From assembly GCA_903813345.2 (NCBI GenBank), contig CAIIXF020000005.1, positions 11,971,375 through 12,035,374 of the forward strand: a stretch of 64,000 nt of DNA. Direction: 5' to 3'. The translations under genes were made by a program, and so were the position numbers. Source of the stretch: Owenia fusiformis. Its lineage: Eukaryota; Annelida; Polychaeta; Sabellida; Oweniidae. A model generated the notes under the pieces. The model made no database searches. It worked only from the letters and a program-made list of their open reading frames with translations, and had not been told where the DNA came from. This document shows positions 12,701-25,500 of this stretch, one piece after another; positions within the stretch are counted from its first letter, which is position 1; each line of letters begins with the position of its first letter.

Positions 12701-15700
12701 CCTAAACCTGAAATAAAATCTCATTATTTCCATTCAAGCATTTTAACTGAATTACATTTGCATTATATGTGATCTGTAAGCATTAGTGGTACTATTAGGT
12801 ATATTAGGACAGTTATTGCAATGCTTTTTGTGTTAAGTATGCCACTGTTTTTCTAGGGTACGTTGTTCAGGGTTCCAATGGCGAATATACATTCCTGACT
12901 GCAGAAGAGCGGGTTGAGATGGTGAAGAAAGTTAGGGAGATGATACCTAAGGACAAACTTATCTTAGCAGGCTCAGGCTGTGAATGTAAGTAGTGAGCTC
13001 TGGTCTGATATCAATATCATATAGTTTGGAACTACTAGTATTCTATTGTTATGATATAACAGATTAAACGGGATAAAAATTAAATGGAAAACAAAAACGC
13101 AGTTTTAGTGTATAACCTCATATACAGTCCATATGCTATAAGTTTAATATGTAAGTGGAAGATTATGTTACAATACTATTGACCTATCTGGGTTTTAATT
13201 AATCATGTTGAAATTATTTATTGGATTCAATGGAAACTAAAATTTTACAGTGCTTTTTCTCTGAACCACCTCTTTGCAGTTATGAGGTAACTTCTTGCTT
13301 ATTTTTCAACCATATTTTTTTTTACTTTTTCAACACAAAATAGATTAGGATGTATGTTATGTATAGGTTTAAATTATTACTTAAACTTACTTACAGTACT
13401 TACAATATATGTGCTTAACAAAATTGTATTTGAAATAAATTCATAATTTTTCAACTTTCTGAAATTAAACAGTATGGGGCCTTTAAAGCTCTAGTTCTGC
13501 CTTTAACATCATATAATGAGCCAATTAACCTATCTGCAAATCTAAATTAAATCTAGGTTTATCATTTCTTGTAAACAATTTTTGTTGTTACTATAGCAAC
13601 TCGAGATACTATTGTGATGTCAGAGAAGATGGCTGAAGCTGGTGCAGATGCAGTTCTGGTGGTGACACCTTGTTATTTTAAGAATGCTATGACAAATGCT
13701 GCCCTGATCAATCACTATACAAAGGTGAGATTCAAAAAAAAAGGTGAGATTCATTTTGTCGATAAGCTCTTGATAATATTTTGCCTCTTAATGTAATTTT
13801 GGATGATCTTTACAATCATTCATAAGACTAACATGTTAGTCTGAGAAAATCTATGGATATGAGTTTAGGGGGTGCATATATTATGAAATATATATTATAT
13901 ATACACCCTGTATATGAAGTCTAATAGTTATATTAAGTCTTCCATCCATTGTCTGCTGTTCCAGCCTTTTGGTTGAGTAATGTGAGGGGTTGATAGTAAA
14001 TGTAGATGGGAACCACAGGGGCTTGGTGCAAAACTAGGTCCTGTGAATAAAATAAAAGCATTTTTTGCCATAGTTAACAAGCATGTTCGTCTTAGGCGGG
14101 TACTAAATGTGATTATATAGAAATGTAAAGGAAAAATGAAAATGGGTAATGGGATTTTGAATAGTGTTCCTCATGGAAGTGTTCCACTTACAGAGGTGTT
14201 TCACTTGACATGGTTCACTGTATTTTGTCTAAAACCTGAATGCATATATTGTTATTTTTCAGCTAGCTGATGCGTGTCCAGTGCCTGTTATACTGTATAG
14301 CGTCCCAGCAAACACGGGGATCGATATGGCCCCTGAGGTTGTGATACAACTATCTAGTCATCCTAATATCATAGGCTTGAAAGACAGCGGTGGTGATGTA
14401 AGATTATAATTGTTTTTTTTTTTATATTTATTTGGGTGTTATGATATAAGAGGAAACCTTTTGTTTGTAATTCCAGTTACAATGATAATTTTTCTCATTA
14501 CCTTCAAACCTCTGTAATGTTGTATTAGTACAAGAGGCAACATAAGAAATATAATCCTCTGAAAAACAAAAGAATGTGAAACCAACTAGTAGAGCTAGCC
14601 CTAAAACGTGTGTAAGCAGTCACATGCATTTTCAGATTGGTAAAATAGGAAACATGGTCTTCAAGACAAAGGCAAACAATTTCCAGATTCTTGCTGGCTC
14701 TGCAGGCTTCCTTTACCCTGGCTATGCAGTAGGTGAGAGATATATAGTTGACCGAAGTCTTGATACATTGTATAGGATGGGTTCGGAGAGGTAGTTAGGG
14801 TTAGTTATTAAAGGAAAAGGTCATAAACAATATGTGGATGAATAAGGGATCATTGAATGAAGGGGAGTTATCTTACTAAAGACAATAAGAGAATGTTAAA
14901 GAATTCAGGGGATAGAGATGAATTAGCCTTTTCCTAATGTGGTAATGACTAATGAGGGGGCCACTGACTTAGGGAGAGGGTCATGAACAATACAATAAAA
15001 CCTGTAATGTGAAACACCTTAGTAAATGGAACACTTCAGAGTCCCATGATCTATTGACTAAATGTTTACTGAACCTCTGTAACACTTTTGATTAGAGGCA
15101 CACAAGGTGTTCCATGTATACAGGTTTTGCTGTTTTAGGAAAAAAGGAAACATTGAAACAAAATCTTTAAAATAAGTAAAATCTGTTAAGTAGAACATCT
15201 CTGTATTTTAAGAAACAAAGGGTGTGTACTTCATGTACTTACATAGGTTTATCTGTAAAACTATTTAATTGATTGTTGCAGGCTGTGTAGGTGGAGTGTG
15301 TGCCTTGGCCAATGTTCTCCCAAATGAAGTATGTGAAATAGATAGGCTCTTCAAGGCAGGTGACCACAAGGCAGCTCAAGACCTACAACACAGACTCATT
15401 GCACCTAATGCTGCTGTAAGTCACACTGATACATAGTACCTTAAATATAACTCTTATTTTTATTTTGAAAGAATTTGGTTATCAAAATTGTGTTTTTAAG
15501 TCACAAACGCATTATTACTGCCTTGATTGTTTCTTAACATCATTTGTAAAAAGAATTCAGAAAGCAGTGTAAATCTGTACTATTTGAGGCAGGTTCTCAT
15601 TGTACTCTGTAGGCCAATCACCCATGGTATTATTGTTTTCTATCATAGAGCAGCAGATAATAATACAAACATGTTTCATTGTAAGATATGTATAGCCTCA

Positions 15701-15864
15701 TTTTGTACTTTCAGATAACAAAGAAATTTGGTGTTCCCGGGTTAAAGGCTTCCATGGAGAGATTCGGGTTCTACGGGGGACCTCCTAGATCTCCCCTCTT
15801 ACCAGCCACCCCAGAGGACACTGAGAAGCTACTTGGGGATTTCAGATATAGTGAATTCCTTTAA
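9792..15864 (+). CDS. HOGA1: 4-hydroxy-2-oxoglutarate aldolase, mitochondrial
   Basis: Seven in-phase exons (9792-10044, 12857-12985, 13597-13724, 14263-14397, 14636-14732, 15282-15415, 15715-15864) encode 341 aa; human HOGA1 has 327. The enzyme cleaves 4-hydroxy-2-oxoglutarate to pyruvate and glyoxylate at the end of mitochondrial hydroxyproline breakdown. It belongs to the DHDPS/NAL class I aldolase TIM barrels. Visible marks are the substrate loop QGSNGEY (Ser91, Asn92), the catalytic tyrosine in LYSVPANTG (Tyr182) and the Schiff-base lysine in GLKDSGGD (Lys210). All are offset by 14 from the human residues, matching the longer N-terminus. The first residues ([17 protein letters not shown]) are basic and hydrophobic, as in a mitochondrial presequence. 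I chose ATG 9792 because the same frame upstream offers only a GTG at 9777, and the ATG at 9912 would remove the presequence. Every catalytic element is intact. Confidence 0.97.
10319..10632. repeat. 314-bp palindromic element in HOGA1 intron 1
   Basis: The left arm (ACTTGGGTTTGTAGAAAAAA, then AATCCTCCATGCTGGGTTC) is matched inversely by the right arm (GAACCCAGCATGGAGGATT, then TTTTTTTACAAACCCAGT). Several GGTACCGGGTAC-like words lie inside. It is a hairpin-forming MITE with no coding content. Confidence 0.8.
10647..11840. mobile_element. 1.2-kb inverted-repeat element split by a nested MITE
   Basis: The arm 10647-10695 starting GTAAAATTTTAAATGTTTGG is repeated inversely at 11792-11840, with a few differences. 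A TA-flanked MITE (10743-11066) lies inside, so this element is the older insertion. It sits in HOGA1 intron 1 and no transposase is seen. Confidence 0.65.
10743..11066. mobile_element. 324-bp TA-flanked MITE (CTGTAAAACGGG ends)
   Basis: Begins CTGTAAAACGGGTATTGTTA and ends AATTACCCGTTTTACAG, with TA on both sides. The ends CTGTAnnnCGGGTATTGTT are shared with 4428-4702, so the two belong to one family with different interiors. Confidence 0.8.
12183..12520. repeat. Tandem repeat, two units of about 160 bp plus a partial third
   Basis: The phrases TTGTCTACAGGTTTCCAGCC, GGGATTCATCTGAAATTTTC, GATGTTTCTACATATCAAC and TTAGTTTTTGGGCATTCTGG occur in the same order twice. A third copy starts at about 12498 and breaks off. 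It lies in HOGA1 intron 1. Confidence 0.8.
14993..15132. repeat. Short CAATAAAACCTGT repeat copy
   Basis: Starts CAATAAAACCTGTAATGTG and ends GTATACAGGTTTTGCTG, an inverse pair of the family also found at 32522-32704. The left TA is present and the right TA is mutated. It lies in the intron between HOGA1 exons 5 and 6. Confidence 0.55.
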
Positions 15865-15949
15865 ATAGTGTACATGAACTGTATACAGTATAATGCATAG
15901 CCGATAGATATGGCTTAAATTGAAACAACTTTCCAGTCATTTACATAAA

Positions 15950-15955
15950 AATAAA
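15950..15955 (+). promoter_or_regulatory. Poly(A) signal of HOGA1
   Basis: AATAAA occurs 86 bases after the HOGA1 stop codon, the first canonical signal downstream. Confidence 0.6.
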
Positions 15956-16601
15956 CTTATACCTATGCATTAAACTGTACTATACATACGTATTGCGTAC
16001 ACTATTAGGTAATCTCAAATAGAGATTATTTTTATACTGGGAAATGTGAACGGGAAATATGAGCTTTAAAAGTTTGATAAAAAATATTTTCATCTATTTA
16101 TCAGGTTTTATTGGTTGTAACAGCTGATATGTATCTTTTGAAAGACCCATTGTTCTTCATTAAAATGAAAATCATTAAAAAAAATTAAAAAATGTATTTG
16201 ATACATGTACATGAGGTATGATTATGAACGTTCTTAAAGAGTGTAGAAGGGAGAGTTTAAAGTAAAAGTGCTCTATTTTTTAATGAATCCAATAAAACGA
16301 GTTGAAACATTAGGTTGCTTCTAACATTTTACACTCTATCAATTTTACTTCCTTCACGTTACAACCCACCGAAATCATGTGATATGTTCACCTTTCTCTA
16401 AGATAACTAAGTACATATACCTCGTCAGTGTCTTCACAAAATAATGAAATAAAAAACGACGTGCAATTGAAAATTTACACGGCAGCATTAACTTCATTGT
16501 TAAAATTAGTTAAAATTCTACATGGTACAATTTTATAACATGTGATGATATGTTTTTATGTATCTATTTTTGATGAATATAATTCTGATATAAAATGTTG
16601 T

Positions 16602-16636
16602 CTATTTATTTATTTATTTATTTATTCATTTATTCA
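16602..16636. repeat. TTTA microsatellite
   Basis: About eight near-perfect TTTA repeats with two TTCA interruptions. Confidence 0.85.
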
Positions 16637-18469
16637 TGGGAGTTCCAGAAAAAGCACAGGATGAACGTTTTATTTATGCTTAGAATGAAGAAAATGATGT
16701 TTATATCCGCTCGCCCATCGTCCTTTATTTGAAATAGGGCTATTTCTACTAAATCATGAGGTTCTAATTTGAACCAACAATTAATTTTCTTCAACGTAAA
16801 CGCCCATTGGTTTGATTAATGTCCAGCCGGAGTATTATGGAGAAACTCCGACAGTACAAATACAAATACCTCATTACTTGTACTAATAGTAGAAAATGAT
16901 AACTTTAGAGCAGGGGTATACGAGGGGTGTCTATAATATTTTTTGAAGATCTTGAGAAAATATTGAGCACTATTTACCCCATGTCCATTGTTGGATCCCC
17001 GGTGGGATCCACAGGCAGTACTATCCCGTCTTTCAAAGCTTTGGATAAAGAGACTGGTAAATCAGAATATCCTCTGTTTGTGATTTAGAATTAGTAGATT
17101 TCACACAGAGTACGGTGACTTGAATTCTTGGCCCCATGGATTGTCCGTCCCAGCTTTATATCACATTCTACATGGCCCGAATACGTGTCAGAACCGTAAA
17201 AATGCATGATTTTGATAGAATATATGGCCGAACAAATTCAAAGCGAGATGAATGATGGAAATGAAAATATTCGGCAAGTATTCTCAACTTCTCGAGAAAC
17301 GTCTCTTTCGGCTCCAAAAGTCGCCTTTTCACTAAATCTCTCGAAAATTTAAGTTATCTTTGGATTTTCTTAACAATATTTTTTGCTCTCATCATCTCAT
17401 GTCATGTCTAATTTTCTAAGATATCCTGCTGCGGCTCTGATTTTATTTCAGATTATCCCTTTAATTTATAAGAATAACTGGCCAAAAATCTTCGGTAACT
17501 TCCGTATTTGATCAGATATCCCACTTCAGAAAAATAGGATATTGATTTGCAGGGGAAATACAAGTATTCATCCCACGATTAATGTGTTATCTGTACAGTA
17601 ACAGCTATTGATATTTCTTATATTATTGAAATCCGTGTGATATTTTCCAGAAAATCGTTTATCAAACTCATATGCGTGTGATATCGTTTATCTCACGCAT
17701 ATCCGTGTGATATCACATTACATTTGCATTTCGCGCCACAATATTGTTGGAAATTAGGTCAGATATTTTATTAATATTAATTTAATTTTTATCAATAATT
17801 TATTAATTTAGTCACAATAGTCACAATAATATTAACTGTTATAAAGCTGACATAAAACTGACAAAAAACAATGTTTACATGTTCATTTTATTTACTTTTA
17901 ATTGTTAAAATAAAGTGTTTCAAATATTCAATTGATATTATAATTTCTAGTTTAGATTGTCTGCCAATGTCCTGGAAATTGGATCAGAACAACATCGCAA
18001 GGTGATTGTAATCATGGGATAAACCCAATATCACATAATTTCTCGTGATATCGTTTTATCGCCTCGTAGATATCAAATATCAACACTCATTCGCTAAATG
18101 ATATCACTCAAAATGATGTGATATTCTGTATATACATGCCGAGCCAAAATATGTTCAAATTTGGTATTAGGGCGATGTGTACTTTTTGGAATCTTTATGC
18201 AGTCCTCTTTAGAGTCGCATGTTATTTTCAGGAATACATAGGCTAGCTCATTTAATATACGATGTACACCTTCCACATTTGCACAAATAGTGCTCCAAGA
18301 TACCCAGAAAAGAAATAATGTTACGTATGCCATCAATTACAATAGTTGTTCCTGGCACAATCGTGAGTATATTATTAACTTGCACAAGGATCTTGGAGTT
18401 GCACTTTTATATTAGCTAGAATGCATTGTATCATTATGTAAGCAAGATGCAAGATGCTGATAAAATAAA

Positions 18470-18720
18470 CTCGACGGGCGTATAGAATATAGATGTTTCT
18501 CCACGCGTGTTAAATAATGTCTGAACGTCCGCTATTGAACATTTTAACGCCGTTAGTTAACGCCTGTATTTGTTTTAACGCGTATAGAATTCACTTCTTA
18601 ACGAGCGTAATTAACGTCTACACGGGTGTAAATTACGTTAGCATGGGCGTAACTTTACGTCTGCACGGGCGTAATTAACGCCTACACATCCGTAAACAAC
18701 GCGTGCATACATAGGGTAGG
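18470..18720. repeat. Degenerate CGTAATTAACG repeat cluster
   Basis: A loosely repeated unit of about 22 bp, built around CACGGGCGTAATTAACG and variants, occurs roughly six times. CpG density is much higher than in the flanking AT-rich DNA. Confidence 0.55.
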
Positions 18721-21314
18721 TTGGCAAACCATACGGGATTGCGTCTAACGTTTCGCCGTACCTACTCATTGAGTAGTACTCAACCGGGGTACTCGAGAGA
18801 CACGCAGTACCCTCCAGTATCTCCTACTATTTCATAAAAATTATTTTGTTATAGCCTAATAAACATAACATTTGTTTTTGAACGTAACTGATTTAAGTTT
18901 CCTTTGATACATCTTTTCATTTCTTTCTTTAGTATTGACGTTTGATGATGGGATTAACGATTTTACTGAAGTCTATCAGTCCATTGTATTAGCTGATTCC
19001 ATAGCCTGGGCGATAATCCAACGCGAACAACTAAGCAATACATTGTCGCAGACATTGCATAATAACAATGAACATTATTGAATTATATATAATATTTTTC
19101 ATTGAAGAACTGCGGTAGTGAAATCTCTATTCAATGAAATCTGATAGACTTTGTTACCTGTGTCACGTGACCATACCTGGTTGCCAAGTCGGTTGTTATG
19201 TGACGCTTTATAATGGCAAAGAGTACACATGTACAGAAATGTAGAATATGATATTTGAAGTTCGGTTTTGAGGATAATTAATATGATAACTAAGCATTCA
19301 GGACATAATTAGGACGAGAATCAAGATGACAGACTATTTAGGTAAATATGAAAGTTTGATAAAGTTTGAAACTTTGAAACACTTCTCAAAAGTTTTAGAA
19401 AGTTTTCACAACAATCATTACGACCAGAATCTGTTCCAGATAGCCTAATACCTTGACAATATAATTTTTATATTCATTAAAGTAAAACGTTAATTAAATA
19501 AGCTGATAGAACTTGAAACTAACCAAATAATTAGACAAACTACAAAGAACAAGATGCACTGAAATACTTCATACAGAGAGTTCTGAAGTCCGCCATGCAC
19601 CAGTCAAGTCAAATTTAGAAAAGTCAACATGTCTCTCAATAACTCAAGAGTCACTTGAAAAGCGACTCAGTCAACATACAGTTCTTTCAGACGCTCAGTT
19701 CACAATACAGTATACACAGTTCTTCGTTGAAATGTAAAATAACGTACTATAATATAAAAAACAACCAATGATTCAGTCAGTCGGCAGCGGTCCGTCCACT
19801 AGGATGTCCCATCTCTTGAAGGAGATGTACCATAGCCATGAATATACAAGGCCTTGGAATACAATGATATACGTATTAGTAGAAAGCAATGTTTTTTAGT
19901 AACAAAATCGTATTTTATTGTTTTTATGAATATGTACCAATCCATTAGTTTCGTGTCCATATATTAAAACTCAAATATTGCCCTTGCGTATACAATAACC
20001 TCGCGATTTTAAAATAACCCATCAAACTTGGAAACTTAGATTTCATAGCGTAAACTTAGACCTCTCACAGATTTGTGTTGAACTGACACCTCTTACTGCG
20101 TTACACAGCAGCAATTATATTCACGTTTGTTCATCGGTTCGATTAAAACAAGTGCTATTATCTTAACATGATAACACTTTCAATACATGATAACAATATT
20201 ATCTTAAAGTGTGCGCCTGACCCGGCTACGTATAGCACAGAGTTTATACTGGCGGATTAGACTAGTTCATTTTTTATATGTGTGTGAAAGCTTTCTCTTA
20301 TTTGCGTTTTTTCGTTTAGTACGGTTTTGTTATAATTGCCGAGGTCATATAACCGGGATAAAACAATGATTATCGTTGACTGCCCACACACAAAACATAC
20401 GTTGAGTGAACAGTGTTATTACAAACAACAGGCTTTAGAATACAAAGCGTAGTGTGATAATAAGCTGTACACTACCACTGCTGCATGTACATATTACTAA
20501 TTTACTAGGGCTCCCAAAGAGTGGATAGGGAGGTTGTGTTTGTCACTTTTAAATTTTACATTTCAAAATTGTCATTTTACATGTCATAATTTGTTGGTTT
20601 CATTTGTTTAGCCAATCAAAACATTGTTAAACAATAAATTGTCTGTTACGTACAATCAATTTTGTTCAGTTTTGATTAGTTGTCAGAATAAAGTTACGTT
20701 CATCTGAATTCATGTATCAAAACAAAAATCCTATTTTCACTTCAAAATTCTTCAGTGAGATGAAGGCTCGGAATTGTCACATGCAATAACTTATTGTCGT
20801 ATTCGTTATTTTATCTTCTCGATAGTAGCATTTAGTCGCACATTTGATGCCAGGTCACCTTGTCGCGTACCTCTTGGGGAACCCCACATTTATGTGTGTA
20901 CTCATGGAAGTAAAAACCCCGGTGTAGCCGAGAGCCACAAACTTTTCAACAGGTTCGAAATGACCAATTTCTCTCATATATACTCTAAATATTTTATTAT
21001 TTAGCACCTACAAAGTATTGCTAATAACCATATGTAATTTCAATAAGGAAACTTTTCTGGCTACATATAAATTCAATATCAACACTAGCTGTTCTCTCAA
21101 CACGTCCTGGCTTACCTTGTGGTGACAAACCCTGGATTTTCGCTATTTATAGTTTATCAACACCTGGACGCATGCGCATTTTATAGTTAATCGGGCACTT
21201 TAACATGAGAACTCCATTTTCATAACATGACAAGATTAGGTATATCTTACCATTGTTTATTTAATTCAATCTTAATAAATCAATCAATGACAATACTAAT
21301 CTAGTAACTCTAGT

Positions 21315-21400
21315 AGTCTTGCATTAAGCCTCTGGACCCCCCCCCCTCAATCTACTTCTAACCAAATGGGGAGGGGGGCGTAAGGCGTTGAAGCAAGACT
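21315..21400. repeat. Short hairpin with poly-C / poly-G arms, copy 1
   Basis: Bounded by AGTCTTGC and GCAAGACT, with a run of about 10 C on one side and GGGGAGGGGGG on the other. A related hairpin lies at 22035-22149. Confidence 0.65.
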
Positions 21401-22034
21401 ATCAATCAAGAAAAAGTCCAAAGACCGCGGACGGCATGTGACTTGTCACTATCCCTTTTTATATAAAATAGACAAATGGCCTTCTTGCTAAGTGCACGAT
21501 ACCTATACGCCGAAAATCCCTTGTCGTCTGACACAGTACTGTATAAACATTATTCTTCCTACTTCTAAATTTTATATAATGTCATATCCGTGAATGTGAT
21601 TAAATATTCATGGGTATACGAGAGTAATACATAAAACAAGAATTCATTAATAAACTGAAAGTATGATTGCGATTGGAAATCTACATGTATATGACACGAT
21701 ACAATGTCTATGACTTGGGGGTATTGGATTCATTAACTAAAGTACATATCCATTGTCATGAATTATAATGCCGTCTGCCTCGCATGATAGAATTTTACAG
21801 GAAACATTCCTGTATAATCATATAAATGTACATGGTAAATATTGATTGAAATGCGAGTGCATTTCATTGGTTACGTAACATTAGGATAATGAGAACACAC
21901 TAAGAGATATATATGAGAAAAACAAGTTCTAAAAATCATAGAAAATCAGTTTTATAATACATTTATTTATTTCATGACTTCTAAATTGAAAAAAAAACAA
22001 TGATAGTCGTCCTTTGAAAAGTTATTTCATAATT

Positions 22035-22149
22035 AGTCTTGCTTAAAAGACCCTGTTACCCCCCCCCCCCTTTATCCTTCTCTCTCTGTATATTGCCAGG
22101 TAAAGAGAGTGAAGGTGACGGGGGGGGGGTACAGTCTTTGAGCAAGACT
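22035..22149. repeat. Short hairpin with poly-C / poly-G arms, copy 2
   Basis: Bounded by AGTCTTGC and GCAAGACT like copy 1. A run of about 12 C and a run of about 9-10 G flank a CTCTCTCTG ... AGAGAGTG stem. The interior differs from copy 1, so the shared parts are the ends and the C/G arms. Confidence 0.65.
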
Positions 22150-22584
22150 ATTTCATAATTCAATTTCCATTCGATAAATCAGCTTTCTTTCAAACTATAA
22201 ATTGGAATGCCTTTGGCACGACCTGTATATTGGCACCAGTATATCAAATTCGATTATCTTTTGTCATTTTAAAATTAATATCTGATATTTTACTTTTATT
22301 TTATTTCATTTGGCATTCATCAACAGAGGGAACTTTAATCATAGAATAATATCAAAACACAGCGTTGCCAAGGACTGTTATGAAGAATAGTTCTGGTAAT
22401 AAATAAAATATACCTTTCCATATTTGGCGTTCAATTTGACTTCTGGCATCATGATGAATGACCAAATTTTATGTTTTACATACCAGTATTTCAGTTTTAT
22501 TTTTAACAATTTTAATATTTAGAAATAAGTAAGGGGGGTATCCTGCACGTCTCAAAGACCTAGAAGGACGAAGAGTTACCGAGG

Positions 22585-25500
22585 ATGACAACCGAAAACA
22601 ACAGACCAAATATGAGTGCAGATGACAATGAACGACATGCCAAAAAGAAAGCAGACGTTGAATCGAGTAAAAATGAAACAAATGAACTAAATGATGATTC
22701 GAATGAAAATACAAAATCAGTCGATCAGACTCCTGTGAATGCCAGGGCAAATGATAATGAGAGTAATCGTAATGAAAATCAAGTGAATACCCAAGCTGAT
22801 GAAATTCTTGAAGATGAAGATGAAAAACAATTGAGTTCTGATACCGAACACGATGATACGCACAATGTCCAAAAGAATAGTAAAAATAATAGTAATAACT
22901 ACGATAACAACGATGAGCTTAGCACTAAGAACGACGAGACCAAATCAAAAAGTAATTCAAAGAGTGAGAGCAACTCAAAAGAGTATAAAACAGCTGAAAA
23001 CAAATCAAACAACGAAAATGATCACGGGGATACAAAACAATCAAGTAAAAATAACAGACGAAAGAAATCTTCGAAATCAGGGAGACCAATTCAAGATCAG
23101 AAAAGACCAGGTGAATTATCTGGAAGTCCCTACGCAAGCATGCAATCTCTAGCTTCTGGTGATGCAAGACCAAAGTCGTCCAGTTCAAAAAGGCAACGCA
23201 AAAAGCAATCGATGTCAAGTCAATCCGGTCAGAATAATGACAGTGCAAGGACACGTGAAGATGACCATGAAAATCAATCTGATATGAATGTCAAACCAAC
23301 TAGGATTAGACCTAAAACTAAAGGGCGAAAACCAAGAGATAAAAGCCACAAGGAAAATAGAATTGTGGATGAAGAAAGCATTGATGACAATCAAAGTAAC
23401 AATAGCGGAGGAAGCAGAAATGATAATGACGAGCCTCGTTCTAAATCTAGCAGACGACATGGACAAGGACGTCGTGAACGTGCCAAGTCTGCCCCCGCAG
23501 GCGGAGGTAATGATGCGTGCATTGCTTCCATATCTGGTATTTGGGATATTCCTTCTGCTTTTGGTGTTTTGGTCTATATCACTATCGCAGAGTACACGCA
23601 TTCTGATACTCATCCCATCTTTCTGTTTTTACTAGCAATATCCTTCTAGAAAAAACTGTCAGAAGGAGTACATCTTTATTCTCCTTTGTAGGGCCCTCCA
23701 TGTTAGTAAGATTTGTATGCTTAGCATAATCTTTGACTTTCAGCTCTTTGATGAATCAATTGTATGTTATCGCACCACAATACTAGATAGTATCCTGTAT
23801 CATGTACATTGTAGGATCATGCATTTCATTATTGTAGGTCGAAATACTATCAATAGCTTTTCAAATGCATTACAAGAAATCGTGCCCTTTAAATGGAAAT
23901 ATCTCATACAGAATTGTTTAAATATCTTACAGACCAATTCATGACGTACTGTGACATTCCTTTATCTTGTACTCATGATGAATTTGCATTTAGAATCGCT
24001 TATTTTGCTTTGTAGAACTCTGGTTAGAAGTAAATATGTTATTTCGAGTTTACTAAGAATTCCAAATTCAATCATTTTATTTTTGGTTAAATTGTTTAAA
24101 TTAAGACCTTATTACAAATACAATTAATTCAAGTAAATTAACTGAATGTGAAATGTAAATCCATTCAACTTTATAGTGATCATGGGATAAATCTGTATTT
24201 CACTTATCAGGATAGATATAGAATTTATCACCAGGAAAATATTAATATCTTCCCATGGACACTCTCGATATGTATCAATTTTCTATTGTGGCATACCCTA
24301 TACCGATTCCCTCCCAGTGCATTTGATAGTTGAACGTTGATGTTTGAAATTGTTAAATGTCATATCATTCTTAATTGTTATTTCTCTCTGTTTCAGTTAG
24401 AACCAAACAACCAACGTAAGTAAATTTTACATCTTCAAATGTATCAATCGAAAAGTAACAAATCAAACAAACAAATAAACAAACGAGCAACCCATTAATC
24501 AATCAACCAATCTGACCAAGTAACGAAAAATAAAATAAAATCAATTAATAATTTTGCTAAATTGGGATATGATTTCAAGCAATCTAATACGACCAATCAA
24601 TTAAATATGTAATTCCATTTAATCAAGTCGATGAAGTATTGTCTCACATTGTGACAAAATACCATCCCCTCCCACGTCCCTGTTCTCCCTCTCTTTATCT
24701 GAATAATTATATACATTCAGACATGGCATGTATTATTTCAGGACTCGCATCCTTCAACTCTCCAAACATAAAGATTCAAAGTCAGTATGGCTTACCAGAT
24801 TCGGGTAAGTTACTTATAATTATCCCAAGTGTATTTATAAGTGAATGCCAATTTAAAATTAACATAAACAAAACAAGTAAAAAATAAATACAGTGTCCGA
24901 GTGGCATTAAAAATAGAAGGGATAAAGATGACCTCTTAGAATAATCATTTCGTTACATTTTCTATCCCTTTAACTTTACAAATAAATAGAACACTATAGG
25001 ATAAATGTAACCCATATTAACAATATTGATGAAGAGAAAATACTTAAAATACACACAGAAGCCTATACAATGCATGTTGTTTGCTATTACAGAGAGAGCA
25101 TAATGTGGGGTACCCAAGATATGCTGTGGGATATCTCAGACGCAGCTATGGCAGCTGATCCCACAGGAAGAGTGATGGATCTCAGTATACCAAAGAAAAA
25201 TTTTCAAACTGGAAATAAAGTAAACAGGTTAGTAACTGTTCAGAGTTTCAAATAAGATTTGAAGCTTTCTCTTGAATTTTTTAAACTTTGGCAGAAAATT
25301 CTAATTTCAACTTTTCTAATAAAATAATGTTCAGAACTGAGACATCAAAATTTTACTCCTGCATTCATGATCAGGTACTGAAATGAAGAAGACAACCATG
25401 ATGAAACCAACCATACTGAGCAACAATATATATTGTGTCAAGTATCTGAGCTCCCTTCACATACTATATTCCTATTCAGTCTATTCCTATTCTATCTGTC

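Larger units (their letters stand above)
15865..22584. other. Gene-free intergenic region
   Basis: In 6.7 kb I see no exon with protein-like content flanked by splice sites. It contains a TTTA microsatellite, a block of GTGATATC/CACGCATAT palindromic words (17620-18130), a CpG-containing degenerate repeat (18470-18720) and two poly-C/poly-G hairpins. A regulatory role for the downstream gene cannot be judged. Confidence 0.5.

Noticed and set aside
20774-21004. 76-aa frame in the intergenic region
   Set aside because: No splice context, no family resemblance, and the composition matches noncoding DNA.
21166-21180. GCATGCGCA, an NRF1-like promoter motif
   Set aside because: No gene start can be found nearby, so a chance match is more likely.
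22853-23635. Other long frames on both strands across THEG exon 1
   Set aside because: They are shadows of a low-complexity coding exon and have no family features.
23507-23649. 354-aa frame as a complete single-exon gene
   Set aside because: A GT donor at 23507 continues in exact phase through two small exons to RILQLSKHK of THEG. The tail after the donor looks like intron.
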